A stretch of 64,000 nucleotides of DNA from Limnoperna fortunei (GCA_944474755.1 OX104119.1:3831075-3895074); one strand, 5' to 3'; positions 49,684 through 61,270 are shown, counted from the first letter of the stretch. Numbers and translations are program-made. Notes: generated from the sequence alone by a model not told the origin.

Positions 49684-50704
49684 ACGAAAGCCCAGAAGGC
49701 TCATTCGAGATTCGAGATTCGAAATTCGAAATTCGAAATTCAATATAGTTATAACCAATCAGATTGCGTGTGACATAATCGTCTACCAATCAGAGTAGTT
49801 CTTATATATTCGAAATTCGAGATTCGAGATTCGAAATTCGAAATTCGAGATTCGAAATTCGAAAATCGAGATTTGAAATTCGAAATTCAATATAGTTTTA
49901 GACAATCAGATTGCGTGTGACATAATCTCTACCAATCAGAATACCTTGGTTATATCGAAACTACATAAAATTTGGTTGAGTAGTTTTAGGGGAATTAATG
50001 CGAAAACCATGATTATTGAGGATTTCTGAAAATTCCTAAGTTCAAAGAGCTATAACTACCATATAAATTTAGGAAATAAACAATTCCTGATAATATGCAC
50101 TACATATATGATGTACTAGTTTCATAAAATTTTGTATAGTACTGAGTAGTTTCGGGGAGTTTCAGAGAATTTGTGCTGACAAGATAATAAATGGATATTT
50201 TCAGCACATTTCTAAGTTCAAAGGGCCAAAATCCAAAATTTCAAAAAGTGCAGAGGGCACTAACTGGCCAAGGGGGGCCACTTTGGTCATGCTTCAATGA
50301 TTTCCTATATATCCAACCAAATTTTTCCGTCAAAAGGGAGGGCCCCCTCTGGATCCACCCCTGTTAGCCCCCCCCCCCCCCCCACCACACACACACAAAA
50401 TTCCGTTTTACATGTACATTTTTGTTTCTTGATTTGTAAAATCAAGATGTTTTTGTAAACTGAATTCATTTGATAAAATAACAACTAAAGCTTATAAATT
50501 TGATTTTTTTAACAAAACCATGTTGAACAAGTCATTCCTTGACAAATATGTCGACTGTTAAAACACCAAATAACCATAATAGCACGTGGCTACGTTTATA
50601 TAAGAAATATTCTGATTGGTAGACGATTATGTTACACACAATTTGATTGGTTATAACTATATTGAATTTCGAATTTCGAATCTCGAAGCCTTCTGGGCTT
50701 TCGT
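49684..50704. mobile_element. MITE-like element with ~120-bp terminal inverted repeats containing 8-bp GAAATTC-type tandem units
   Basis: The left end ACGAAAGCCCAGAAGGCT and the right end AGCCTTCTGGGCTTTCGT (ending 50,704) are complementary. The match continues through GAGATTCGAAATTCGAAATTC and CAATATAGTTATAACCAATC and AATCGTCTACCAATCAGA to ~49,807 on the left and ~50,594 on the right. The left arm is partly duplicated: a second copy of the GAAATTC tract and CCAATCAG block spans 49,808-49,945. The interior has no transposase. Flanking ATAAAACT and ATTAAACA are only similar, so the target duplication is unclear. Confidence 0.85.
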
Positions 50705-50761
50705 ATTAAACAGATTAAACTGCGACCAATGAGCTTTTCAAGCGTTTATAATAAAAAAAAC

Positions 50762-50930
50762 GTCGACCTCCGTGGTTAAGGTAGCAGTAATCTATTATTG
50801 ATCATATAGTTGTCTATTGGACCCTTACAGCGATAGGGTGTGCTCGACTCCCCTATATTTGCAAAGAGCACCAGTTTTCCTGTCGAAGGAAGAGCTGTTT
50901 AGTTGGGTACTCCAGCTCTTCCATATAAAC
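50762..50930 (+). repeat. tRNA-derived SINE copy
   Basis: GACCTCCGTGGTTAAGGTAG (shortened A-box region), then GGGTGTGCTCGACTCC, then a CACCAGTTTTCCTGTCGAAG body and TTGGGTACTCCAGCTCTTCC tail. It lies 57 bp outside the MITE's right end. B-box diverged. Confidence 0.65.
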
Positions 50931-51069
50931 ACTCGAAGTCATAGTATATAGACTAATATAATTTTGAAAATAGTTAAACAAACTTTAACATACAGATACA
51001 TACAAATAATGATAACGTGAAAGCGCGAAGTGAAAAAATGTTACGATTCCGCCTTCACGTGTTTTGTCT

Positions 51070-51500
51070 TTCTCGCTTATTCCGCTTTAAAAAATTTCGA
51101 AGAAAAATAGGAGATGTACGCCTTGGCACGCGAGGTCAAATAGTTTTGAATTCATTGTGTGTGTTTTTTTTCACTTCTTTTTTAATTATTTTTTTTAATA
51201 GAATGACACTTTCCTTCATAGATGCATTAGTTATAGATTGGGGGAATTTCCATTTATCATTTATAAATTTAGACTAGACTTTTTCCGCCTTAAAAAATTT
51301 CGAAGACAAATACGAGACGTACGCCTTGGCACACGAGGTCAAATATTATTTTTTAAAATCATTGTGTGTGTTTTTAATTACTGTGTTTAAATTTTTTTGT
51401 TAATAAAATGACAATATGTGATGTTTATATGTCGTCACAGATGCATTTTTGATAGATTAGGGGAATTTCCATTTATATCATTTATAACTTTAGACCAGTT
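51070..51500 (+). repeat. Tandem duplication of a ~215-bp unit
   Basis: TTCCGCTTTAAAAAATTTCG at ~51,079 is repeated as TTCCGCCTTAAAAAATTTCG at ~51,283; both continue through GTACGCCTTGGCAC(G/A)CGAGG, CATTGTGTGTGTTTTT and GGGGAATTTCCATTTAT. Both copies can be read as FRxKKFRRxIxDVRLGTRGQ, but the DNA is equally conserved outside that frame, so selection for protein is not shown. An 86-codon frame over copy 1 is probably fortuitous. Confidence 0.85.
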
Positions 51501-51629
51501 TTAACCTTATTATAAAGGAAAACGAGCCATAATATAAGGCAAAACAGTTGACATATTTTATACTTCTAACATTTGCGAGCGAAACGAATTTTTACATTCC
51601 CAAATATTAATTTTAGTAACCAGAAGTTG

Positions 51630-51800
51630 AATGGACGGATTTGAGCGATCAGTCCATATCAATCCGTCAATCAGTCAAAACGCTCCAAAACCATCAATTG
51701 ACGGATAGATGGACTGGGAACGATCTGACGGATTTGACTGATCTGACTGATTGATAACTGACGGACGGATTTTGGAACGCTGACGGATTGACAAAAATGT
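51630..51800. repeat. Short-motif cluster built on TGACGGAT and CAATCAGTC, right copy
   Basis: Contains TGACTGATTGATAACTGACG and GACGGATTTTGGAACGCTGA in the same orientation as the 47.2-kb copy, plus complementary motifs (CAATCCGTCAATCAGTC). The ~50-bp shared core makes the two blocks direct repeats ~4.5 kb apart. Confidence 0.7.
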
Positions 51801-52282
51801 TGCGTTTTCTATCTCAAGTACTGTATAAGAACATTTAGATAGCGTACGTTTTTGTTTTGATGTGCACCTCTATCACATTGTGGCATAAATTAGGTCATGG
51901 TCAGGTATGTTGTTTTTATGCTATTATTTAAAGAAGCAGAGTTAAAAACACAACAAAAGCAAATACTTTAAGATATGCAATGCTGATACGACACTTGACG
52001 TCACAAAATATATTTACGGGGAAAGAGCCTGCCTGCCGTTTCTATCTCATCCGCAGGTGAAGACAAATAGTATCTATCACGAGTGGAAAGGCGGGACAAA
52101 GAATCTCAAACGAATAAAAAACGATTTACTTTTAACAATATTCTAACGATACACGCACGATGCACAAACGATAATTGCCATATGTATGAACGCCTAAATC
52201 GCTAACTTAAGTGTTAGTGTTACTGTAACACGCACATTTTCAAATAAAATCGTACATTTGTGAAAAGCTTTTACAAAGTGAT

Positions 52283-52726
52283 TTGTGTATGTGTTTTATA
52301 AATCATGATGTGTGTTGCCTAAAATGTCCGTATTCTTTTTATGGAGACACCGAAGATGCTAAACACATTATTATGTCTATATACTATATACTACACTTAC
52401 ATCTGCTGTTCTGGACATATCGAATGATTTTTCCAAATAATGTTAACTTTGTACGAGTAAAGCAAACGTTGTACTCGATTCGGATTCAGTCGATAAAGTG
52501 TGCATGTTACTTGTTCAAGATTGGTTGGTCTTTTGGTGGCAATTTGCCTTTTTTATACGATGATTTTAGAGTCAATGTAGACAATTCAAAATATACACCT
52601 AATAATTTAGTGCTTGTCTGTATAATAAAAGACGAAGAAGTTAACTTTATGTTACAAAACATCTGTACATTCCATAAATGCAAATCTATTTATAACATTT
52701 TAAAATTACACAATATTAATCCTTGA
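52283..52726 (+). CDS. Orphan ORF, up to 147 codons, unknown
   Basis: Opens with TTG; the first ATG is codon 3 (52,289). TGA stop at 52,724-52,726. The N-terminus is Cys-rich (MCFINHDVCCLKCPYSFYGD), then a hydrophobic Tyr/Leu-rich stretch, then a more polar half with DDFRVNVDNSKYTPNNL and KDEEVNFMLQNICTF. This length is uncommon by chance in such AT-rich DNA but not impossible. CPYSFYGDTEDAKH loosely recalls the Cys/His C-terminus of LINE ORF2 (CxxC...EDxxHF), so a retroelement scrap is possible. No introns, signal peptide or clear domain. The flanks show no promoter that I can support. Confidence 0.3.
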   Translation: MCMCFINHDVCCLKCPYSFYGDTEDAKHIIMSIYYILHLHLLFWTYRMIFPNNVNFVRVKQTLYSIRIQSIKCACYLFKIGWSFGGNLPFLYDDFRVNVDNSKYTPNNLVLVCIIKDEEVNFMLQNICTFHKCKSIYNILKLHNINP

Positions 52727-52974
52727 TCAACGAAAAAGCACCGAATTATGTCGCTCAAAGTTTAATACACATATACTTTTATCAGTGAGGCGAGGTTATC
52801 TGTAACATAATCAAACACATGTGTCTTTCTTTAAAATCGAAGCGTCCTGTGGAAAAACTAAGTTCACTAAGGGCCAATTTTTGCCCCATCTTGGAAATAA
52901 CTTTTTTTGTAATATTCTGGTAGAATAATGTTGAATTATGATTAAAATCAAGATTTTTTGCATTTTTCTCAATT

Positions 52975-54000
52975 TGCCTAATTTTTGGGGCAAATCAGCT
53001 AAATCTGATGAAAAATCACAAATTTTGGGAAAAAATCAATCAAATTCAAAAACAATATTTGAAAGAAAGAAATTGCAAATAACTTTTATTTCAAGTAAAG
53101 TTTTCGTACCAAAAATATGTTTTAATATACTTACAACACATAACATATTTGTTTAGGTAGAAAGTGTCTTTTTTAACAAAATTCATGGATTTCTGGAAAA
53201 AAACAATAAAACTTTTAAACAGTAATGTTTGATTGCAATAAATGGCATATAGGGTTTATTTAAGGTATAGTTTTCATATTAATAGACATTTTAAAGCCAA
53301 TTATAACTCATAAGAGAGTTTTGGGGGTTAAACATTGCTTTTTTACCAAATTTCATGCATTGATGGAAAAAAAACACTTTTAAGCAGTAATATACATGAT
53401 TGCAAGAAATTCCATGATATACGTTTTATTTCAGGTTAGTTTTTGTATTAAAAGGTTTTAAAATCCAATTGCAACACATTTCAGATTTTTTAGGGTTAAA
53501 AACATAAAAAGGGATTATTTTTAAATCATAAATCATGGATTTCTGGAAACTAATCAATAAAATGTTAAAACAATAATATATGATCGCAAGAAATGGCATA
53601 TAGGTTTTATTCTTTAAAGCCAATTTCAACGCACGACAGATTTTTTTGGGTTTACAAATGTCTTTTTTTTAAGAAAAATTCATGAATTTCTAAAAACAAT
53701 CAATAAAACTTTAAAACAGCAATATATGATGGCATATAAGTTTTATTTAGATAAATTTCATATAAATAGGAATCTTAATGCCCATGATGACATATTTTTG
53801 GGCGTTATTAAAAGGGATTTTGTAAATCAAAATTAAGATTTCTTGAATAAAGGTACTAAGCATTAAGACATTTGGATATGATTGCAAGACATGGCTTACA
53901 ACTTCTATTTCTGAGATAAAGTTAACATATTAATGCACATTTAGATTGTAAAAGCCAGTTACAATACTTCATAGATTTTTTATGGTTAACATTGGTTGTA
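52975..54000. repeat. Degenerate satellite, unit ~150-180 bp, about six copies
   Basis: The recurring block CATGGATTTCTGGAAAAA, CAATAAAACTTTTAAACAG, GATTGCAAGAAATGGCATAT and GGTTTTATTT, then AAAGCCAATT, starts near 53,184, 53,353, 53,532, 53,682 and 53,836, with a more diverged unit before 53,184. Spacing is 169, 179, 150 and 154 bp: an old array with indels. Confidence 0.85.
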
Positions 54001-54554
54001 AACAAATCAAGATTAACTGTGATCTATATGGTAGGACATAACAAAATGTTTGCTCTTCCATCACTTTAGCAAAACTTAAAATTTTCTGTCGCTGATTCAG
54101 AAGAATCAATAGTCAATAGTCAGAGAAAGGTCATTGACATCTGACATAAAACACTAAATCAAGATCAGATTGCCTTATTTCGTATACACCACATAAATAC
54201 CAAATTATGGCAGCCACATGAGCACATACACCTACTACACAAGATCCTGCCAGTCGGACATTTCTATCTGAATATTTGATCCATATACAGTATTTCTTTG
54301 AAGTAACGTGTCTGCACTAAATCTTGAAACACAACAAATTATGTTTATCCTTATGAAGAAAGATGGTAGAATCAACATCTATATATTCTTGAATTTTCAG
54401 TTGATAAACCCCAAGTGTCAAAGTTATAAGTGGTCTTCCTTAGGTTGAGGGATTTGAAGATCTAAGCCTTTTTGGCTACCCATTCTGCAAATCTTTACTC
54501 TAAGTTGTTTTCTTTCACATATATTTTCAGAGTTATTTATCTGCAGATGTAAAA

Positions 54555-55310
54555 TACATAGGCTTATTTAGTGATTCTCAAAATAGTATCTTTATAGAAT
54601 AATTTTTAACTTAGGTGTGTTTAATTTAAGCGAAGAGAACATTACAACAAATCACCATACCAAATACTAAAACATCTAGACTTACAAAAACAGAGCTAAG
54701 TTAATAACACTTTGTAATAATTTACCTCTATTCACATTAACATACCATGTACGAACACTGTACCAAGTTTTATAAAAATATAAATGTTCAGTAGTTGTTT
54801 TCACAAGATATATGGAGAGACTGATATCATTTCTCATTAAAGTTATTGACTTAAATTTCTAATGTTAATAATAATCTAAAGCATGTTTGGAATGTTTGAA
54901 TAGTGTTTTGATGCAACTTTCAGCAATATGATAACGTCCAGTTTTTAATGGGGGAGGAAGCCAGAGTACCCTGTGAAAACGTCCGAACCTTAGCTTATAT
55001 TGGAGTCGAGTACACCCGCTCTGCAGTGGGACTCGAACCCACAACCTCAGTGTTAACAGGCAATAGCGTCAATAGTAATTGACTTACTACCTTAACCACC
55101 AGCTATAAACCACCGAGGACCAAGCATGTTTGGAAGGCATTTGCTTAGTATAAGTCATACCCAAGCTTGAGGTTTACATTAAATAAGTTTGAGAAAAGTA
55201 CACACACTTTTGTTGGAAAATTCATACGGTAGGCAAGACAAGACTTTTCCATAGGCTTATTTAGTGATTCTCAAAATAGTATCATTATATTATAATTTTA
55301 AAATTATGTG
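54555..55310. repeat. ~60-bp direct repeat bracketing a ~635-bp segment with a SINE
   Basis: CATAGGCTTATTTAGTGATT followed by CTCAAAATAGTATC occurs at 54,558 and 55,252. Both copies continue into AT-rich sequence and GTGTGTTT. The SINE copy described next lies between them. Confidence 0.85.
54945..55125 (-). repeat. tRNA-derived SINE, near full length
   Basis: The minus strand reads GGTCCTCGGTGGTTTATAGC and GTGGTTAAGG (A-box region with a small insertion), then GAGGTTGTGGGTTCGAGTCC (a near-perfect B-box), CACTGCAGAGCGGGTGTACT, CGACTCCAATAT and a tail with CAGGGTACTCTGGCTTCCTC. It is the best-preserved B-box in the window. Confidence 0.8.
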
Positions 55311-58300
55311 TGTTTTTTTCTTTGTTGTCTTATTAGTTTTATAGTATTAATATTAGCCGCTGTAAGCTATTTTTACATTCAGAGAATATACTTACTAGTA
55401 CATTTATACACTTCATGGGCCCTCAAAATTGCTGTACAGAACATGTACTAGACTATGGGATCATCTGTATTTGGAGATAACAATACTGGAATACAAGCAT
55501 TCTGCGCAATACTTGAATAAAAATACATGTATATTTCAGTATTGTGGGTTTTTTCAATTCTTAGTATTTTTATCGATATTGTCTGGTTTAAATCTAATTA
55601 ATGACATGTAAATAAAATGAAACATTTCAAACAAAAAGTGTTGTTAACTTTATATATCTTACACAGTAACAAATAAAATATCTGTTATATTTTGTAAAGG
55701 AATGGTGATGTCACATATCTTAACATCTAGTTCTGAGCAGACCAGTTTTTAAAGTAGTTGTTTTTATGTCCGAGTATGATAGTATTTACTCAATCTATAA
55801 TAGAAATTTGCTTAGGGAAGTCAGGGAATAAAGACGATATACCAGCTGTGATACTAAGTTTGCTTTTACATGCTTTGAGGTGCTGGTCTGGTGGTATTTG
55901 TGTGCTTTTCTTGTTAGTTTGTAATTATCTAATTACCATATAACTGATTATAATAAACTTCTTAATTTTATATTAAATGTTTAATGTTTTTGGTGATTAA
56001 AATTAATTCAATTTAATCAATCTTGATTGTTGTGTTATTGCCAATAAAATAATAAACTACACTATAATTGCCTTTGAGTGTTGTCACATGTTTATTTTAA
56101 CAAGACTTGTTCACTACTTACAATACTGGAACCAATACTGAAATATTTTTTTATTCAGTATTGTGCACAAGTATTACGATCGCCAAATATATAAAAAAAA
56201 GAATCGGAAGAATTTTTTAATTTTAAATTGTTCAACTGACAATCTTAAAGGAAATATGGTTGGAGATTGGTTTTGTCAAAATATGTGAGCTGTTTGTTTG
56301 CATTCAATGATTCAATCAATTGATTCATCAATTGATCTCGCTGATCTGACCGGAAATCGTATGCTCATTGACTGTCACGTTAGTTGCCTTGTTTGCTGGC
56401 ACAGCAACATATTTGTCTGTAATGTCGGACGACGTTTTACGAGCATCAACATTTCTGAAGATTATTGATGCTTTAGTACTCACACTTTCTTAAACTACAT
56501 ATTCTTATTTGAATCAGTGACCTCAAGGCCTTCACCCACTCGGTCAATGTATCAACCTCCTGGTCCAATTTCTGCCATAGTCCTCTATTAAATACATCAA
56601 TAATTTAAAATTATAATTAACTTTCAAGTGTTCGTTTTTAGTTTATAAATTACATGCCTACAATTATTGAAAAATTCTGTAATGGTTCCTTCTGTGTCCA
56701 GGCGGTATATTGAATCACGGCCCTTAAAAGTACATTGTATTTAGCTGAAAAACCAAAACATTAGTCATATCAGTTGATATTATTGTTCCCTTGCAATTGA
56801 TATTTAACTAACAATTCGCAACCGATTAATTGTTTTTATTGTCATGTGACTATGAGCTCTCTGTCCATGGTAGAAATTGCAAAAAGTGTAATTTATTAGC
56901 ATAAAAATCAATTTGATGTCAATAGTATAAGTAAAATTAAAATTAAAACGTTAAATGCAATTGTCGTTGTGATACTTCCTTTCATATTGCTAATTAACAC
57001 TTTGAAATATTTTTTTAAAACATAAATTGTACGAGACTTTTAGCTAGGAAAAATTTTATATCAGAGGATGGATAAAAAAAGTGTTTTCCTTTAACGTAAT
57101 AAATTATCACTCGGAACACTTGCACTCCGTGTGTGGTCTTTTTCACAAATGTACGATTTCCCAAAATAATGAAATCTAATTTTTAAATCTATTATAAAAA
57201 TTGCCTGCTGAACATATTTAAAAGAAGAAATTTGACGGACTGTTTCAGACCGTAAGCCACGTTGTACTTTACTTTTAAAAGCAGTATATTGTTCCATGAC
57301 AGGTTATCATAACTTATCTTCAGTTTAAAAGATAAAAAGCAAGAACGAAATCCGGAAATACTTACATACACAACACAAAACAAAAGTCGCATAATCAGGA
57401 AGACAGTAACCCAGATCTAACCAAACCATGTATCTGCTCAGTTGCTACAATGGAGTAAATCTTGTCTGTCTCTAATTGAACACGTGTTACAATACTCTTT
57501 GTTGTGTACAGGAAAAGTCAAAGTTCAGACTCAGCAAAAGTATTCCTATATTACATAAACAATCTTCAAAATCAAAATTAATACTCTTTTATGCTTAGAG
57601 CCAACATTTAAATGTAAAATGGCAGCACAAGAACAAATTGTAATAAAATCTATATGGCGATATATTTTTTGCCAATAAAGAGTACAAAAATGCTATATAT
57701 TTCAGATAATAGCTTGTTTAACATAAGATATTTGCTTCTGCGTGCCACTTACTGAAGCAGTTTAAGAACACTTATCGAACAAGCTTTTCAAGCTGTTACA
57801 ATTCATTATAACACTACAGGCATTATCATGGAATAAATACCATAATGTCACCTTGTAGTCACCATTGCATCAAATACGGCATTTACCTTGTGTTGATGAT
57901 AAGCTTCTAGGCGTTTTGTGCTTATTTATGAATAATTATGAGTGCTTCTTTGAGTGATTAAAACTTTACATACAACGATGCAGTACAGATGTGCCAATTG
58001 GACAAACTTCCGTATTATGGCGAGTGGCACATAGTGTCAAAAATCTATCACTCCTGACATCCACATATTTTACACATGTACTAGCTTCCAGCCATTCTTA
58101 AAAAATGTCTAGAATCATAAAAAATCCCAACGATCAAAATTATTACAGTAGCAGTTGAACTGTTTTAACACATTATATTGGACAACAAATACGTTTTCTA
58201 TTAAAGCTGTTATTTAAGTAAACGCGAATTAAAAACATGTATCCGGTTTTTGAAACTTTGGTTGATTAAATATTTCTTCATGCTTTTCCCCTCGTCCCCA

Positions 58301-59946
58301 GAATAACTGAATATACACTGCAATTGTGGACACAAAAACAGCTGAAAGAACTTTATCTTCCGCGGGCTTAACATAAAACGGTGAACGTTTATAATCTTAC
58401 TAGTAAGGCAAGGCTTTTTCGTCTCCAGTAAAGAACATAAAGGTACAAGAACACCATCAAGTATAAAGTGTTGGGTCCTAAAAGGGAAAGGTTATTAAGT
58501 CATATTATAGGAGTTATCACATCTTATAACTGTAAGTTATTACTTTGCCACAGATAACTTAAAAATCATTGATGAAACAGGTATGAGGTCTTCAATATTG
58601 ATCTTCATGACATTTGAACATGACAATAGGCACATAGTAAAAGTCGTTGTGAGATCAATTTTAGAGATCACCAAAATGAGATAAAACCCTCAATTGTTCT
58701 TTGAAAAGTCTTTTCTGCAAAGTCTAAAGAAGCTCATTTTTAATTTGCTTCTTCTATAATTTTTATCGCTGCTTATTGAAATGGGATGAGCCATGTGAAG
58801 TATTTCGCAAACTTTGTTGCAACTATTTTACCTCCCCAAACACTTGCAAGAATGTGTGCGCTTCTCCTCTGATGCATCAAATGATGTCGCTTCACATCAT
58901 GTTCAAAAGTCGTTGGTCTAGTGGCACTGAGCTTTGTCGCACGTCGCAAAAAGAGTTGACGAAACACTAAAGGATTAAGATTTTCTCGTTTATTGTTTAT
59001 ATGAGAATGCTAACAAATAGACAGAATTAGTAGAAAAAGAGACCTTCGTTTCTCAACATAGACCCTCACGATCTTTTTGAACCTGAAAATGGATACAAGG
59101 TCAAACGTCAAGGTCACATTCAGTTTTGAGAATTCTGCCTGTCTGCTTTACTATTCTTAACCATAAAAGGTTCAGGAGAAGCAATAGTGCAAAATAGTAA
59201 TCACATAGAGGGGCGACTTTGTTACATTTGCCAAGAATAACTTCAAGCATAAAACTCAAACTGTTGACTAAAGATACTACGGGTCATCTCATTGATACTC
59301 TTTATTTTGACCATAAAAAAGGGCAAATATTGCTTCATCGATTGCTTTTAATTATATGCGAGAATCAAAATATTTCGTTTTATAATTGGAAACAATCTCC
59401 TTAAAGATGACATCAAATCCCTTTCCTGCAAGTTTAATTAAGTTGCCCCTTAAACAGGTTACATATACAAATTTTGGCCTTTTCTTGTGTCCATAGTTTG
59501 GAATCTTTATGAGAATCGATCTGATATTCACAAGAATTATCTTCAAAGTAAGAGAAACCCTTTACTTGTGTTTTTGACAAATATTTTTTTATTATTTTTC
59601 TTTGACGGTCTCCCGTCACAGTCTCGAAAGGCCATGATTGTTTTTAAATCTGAAAAGGTGCATCCTATCGACCAAGATCTTTTCATATATTGATATCAAT
59701 TCTTAACCTTAGGGAAACTCCTCTTATTCGGATTGTTTAAACGTTTTTGTACAAAGAAAAAGAAATTGAAGCAGATTTAGACATCTATCCAAACTATACG
59801 TAAGCTCGTAGTAACTGATGACACTTGTGAGATTATGTAAGCATATTGTATTTTATTTTGTTATTTGAACATGAGTGTTGGTTTCCAAAGATTTGCGAGT
59901 GAAATAAATCAACTGTATATATCAATTTATGTTGTTTTTTTTGCAG
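55311..59946. other. Gene-free region
   Basis: AT-rich sequence with only short frames (<70 codons) and opposed frame pairs typical of noise (e.g. 58,773-58,970). The 3' end (TTGTTTTTTTTGCAG, ending 59,946) is a strong splice acceptor for the exon at 59,947, so the last part is probably an intron. Confidence 0.5.
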
Positions 59947-59971
59947 ACGATAGATTAAGGGACCGACAAAT

Positions 59972-60667
59972 ATGGACACTTCAGATTTATCGGCTGATAA
60001 TTTTCAGTGTATTATAAGTGCAATAGGACACAACAATGAGTTTATAAAGGAGGCTGACAAAATAAAACTAATTGATTTCTTAGACAATTTGGAAGTCGAC
60101 GTGAAGCATATTTCCGGTTTGAACATCAAATCACCTAAAAAATCCGGTTTTAAGAGATTTACTTCCATGTTGATAAACGTTTTAAAAGTTGGTTCCAAAG
60201 TAGTTTCAAAAATTTCCGCATTATCCAGCATTGGACCTATTTTGAATCAGGTCGCACAGATTATAGAATACGCAACATGGGAATATCCGGATGTCCAATG
60301 TATTGTATCAGATGTGATACGAGATGTATTTGATGAACAAATGATAAACAAAGCTAATGGTATCATAAAACGCTTAAAGTTTGAACTAACATGCTTTAAG
60401 AAAGCAGGGTCTACTAAAAACGATTTCACTCCTTTATTAGATGCATATCAGTTCTTAGGGGAACTTGAGTCTGAAATAGATAAAAACAGAAAGCGCGATG
60501 TTGAAAATATGACAGTTTCAGGTGCCCAACGATTTATCAAGTATATTGAGGTGTATTGTCATCTGAACATTATAATACTGTTATGTAATTTTGCATTTCA
60601 AGTGTGTTTGCCATCACGTACAGATGAATTGAATGCATGTTTCGTAAAACAAAACAAAAATATTTAA
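59972..60667 (+). CDS. Unrecognised helical protein, N-terminal coding exon
   Basis: The acceptor TTTTTTTTGCAG ends at 59,946. A stop lies upstream of the ATG in the same frame within the exon, so ATG 59,972 (context ACAAATATGG) is a true start with 5' UTR. The frame runs 231 codons unspliced to TAA 60,665-60,667. It looks alpha-helical: acidic N-terminus, a basic turn (SPKKSGFKRF, ~residues 53-62), an amphipathic, weakly hydrophobic stretch (~63-95, LINVLKVGSKVVSKISALSS), then charged helices to ~residue 180. An alternative model splices at TTTCAG|GTGCCC (60,521/60,522) to an acceptor CTACTACCCAG at 60,723, joining in frame to the next segment. That gives 183 codons from this exon and makes the last ~48 codons here intronic. 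No family recognised and no function assigned. Confidence 0.72.
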   Translation: MDTSDLSADNFQCIISAIGHNNEFIKEADKIKLIDFLDNLEVDVKHISGLNIKSPKKSGFKRFTSMLINVLKVGSKVVSKISALSSIGPILNQVAQIIEYATWEYPDVQCIVSDVIRDVFDEQMINKANGIIKRLKFELTCFKKAGSTKNDFTPLLDAYQFLGELESEIDKNRKRDVENMTVSGAQRFIKYIEVYCHLNIIILLCNFAFQVCLPSRTDELNACFVKQNKNI

Positions 60668-60723
60668 AACAAAAATACAATTTCTTTCCGAGAGCAATCC
60701 TATTGTTTCCTGCTACTACCCAG

Positions 60724-60950
60724 TGAAACATTTCATTATCACTCAGTCATTGGCATTTTTCGATTTGAAGATTCAAAATATAGACGAAATCTCATTAAAT
60801 TGTTATGTCATTAAGGACATTCTAGGCTATAAGGTTTCAAAAGGTAATTGGTTAAACAGATTAAGTTCTGATGAGGGAAATGCACGAGCAGATAAGTGCT
60901 GGTTTCAATTTGAAAAGACGAGCGAAGAAAATATTTTTAAAATTATTTAA
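60724..60950 (+). CDS. Second coding segment of the 59.97-kb gene
   Basis: It follows a pyrimidine-rich acceptor (TTTCCTGCTACTACCCAG) and is open in exactly the phase produced by the donor at 60,522: the split codon becomes GTG (Val). It encodes KHFIITQSLAFFDLKIQNID through DKCWFQFEKTSEENIFKII to TAA 60,948-60,950. Without splicing, the same frame is open from 60,648 but out of frame with the first segment, so the choice is a 202-bp intron or a frameshift in an A-rich run. Beyond the stop, coding character resumes one frame over (KDTVLKGDKPLVCHF, 60,950-60,994) leading into the 61.0-kb segment, which suggests the true protein is longer. Confidence 0.6.
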
Positions 60951-61270
60951 AAGATACGGTTCTTAAGGGTGATAAACCACTCGTTTGTCATTTTAGAAAA
61001 GATACAATACGTCTTAAAATGGATAATAAGTTTTTTGACAAGTTTACATGTAGAATTACAAAAGTTGGTGATAGTCAATATATGATCTCCAATATGTTAA
61101 CAGGAAAACCTTACAGAATGGAAGAACCGCCCGGGAATATAATTAAACCATTTCCTCAGCATGATTGCTTTACCACAAATACGTTCATTTGTTTTGAGAA
61201 ATTTGCTCCTGTGACAGAAATGCAGACAACATGTAGTTTGATACGTAAGATAACACTTGAATCAGTGTGA
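60941..61270 (+). CDS. Third coding segment, Cys-containing C-terminal domain (copy 1)
   Basis: Open from 60,941 to TGA 61,268-61,270; ATG at 61,019. It reads KDTVLKGDKPLVCHFRKDTI then RLKMDNKFFDKFTCRITKVG, SQYMISNMLTGKPYRMEEPP, then FPQHDCFTTNTFICFEKFAP and ends MQTTCSLIRKITLESV. A beta-rich domain with four to five Cys spaced as if paired is my inference. It is one frame off the preceding segment, so it is joined by splicing (acceptor TTTGTCATTTTAG at 60,996) or by a frameshift near 60,945. AATAAA at 61,382-61,387 lies 112 bp past the stop and fits a poly(A) signal, so this looks like the gene's 3' end. Confidence 0.6.
   Translation, partial: NYLKDTVLKGDKPLVCHFRKDTIRLKMDNKFFDKFTCRITKVGDSQYMISNMLTGKPYRMEEPPGNIIKPFPQHDCFTTNTFICFEKFAPVTEMQTTCSLIRKITLESV

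Noticed and set aside
58773..58970. Paired opposite-strand 64-codon frames
   Set aside because: Mirror frames over the same bases with no splice signals or recognisable domain.
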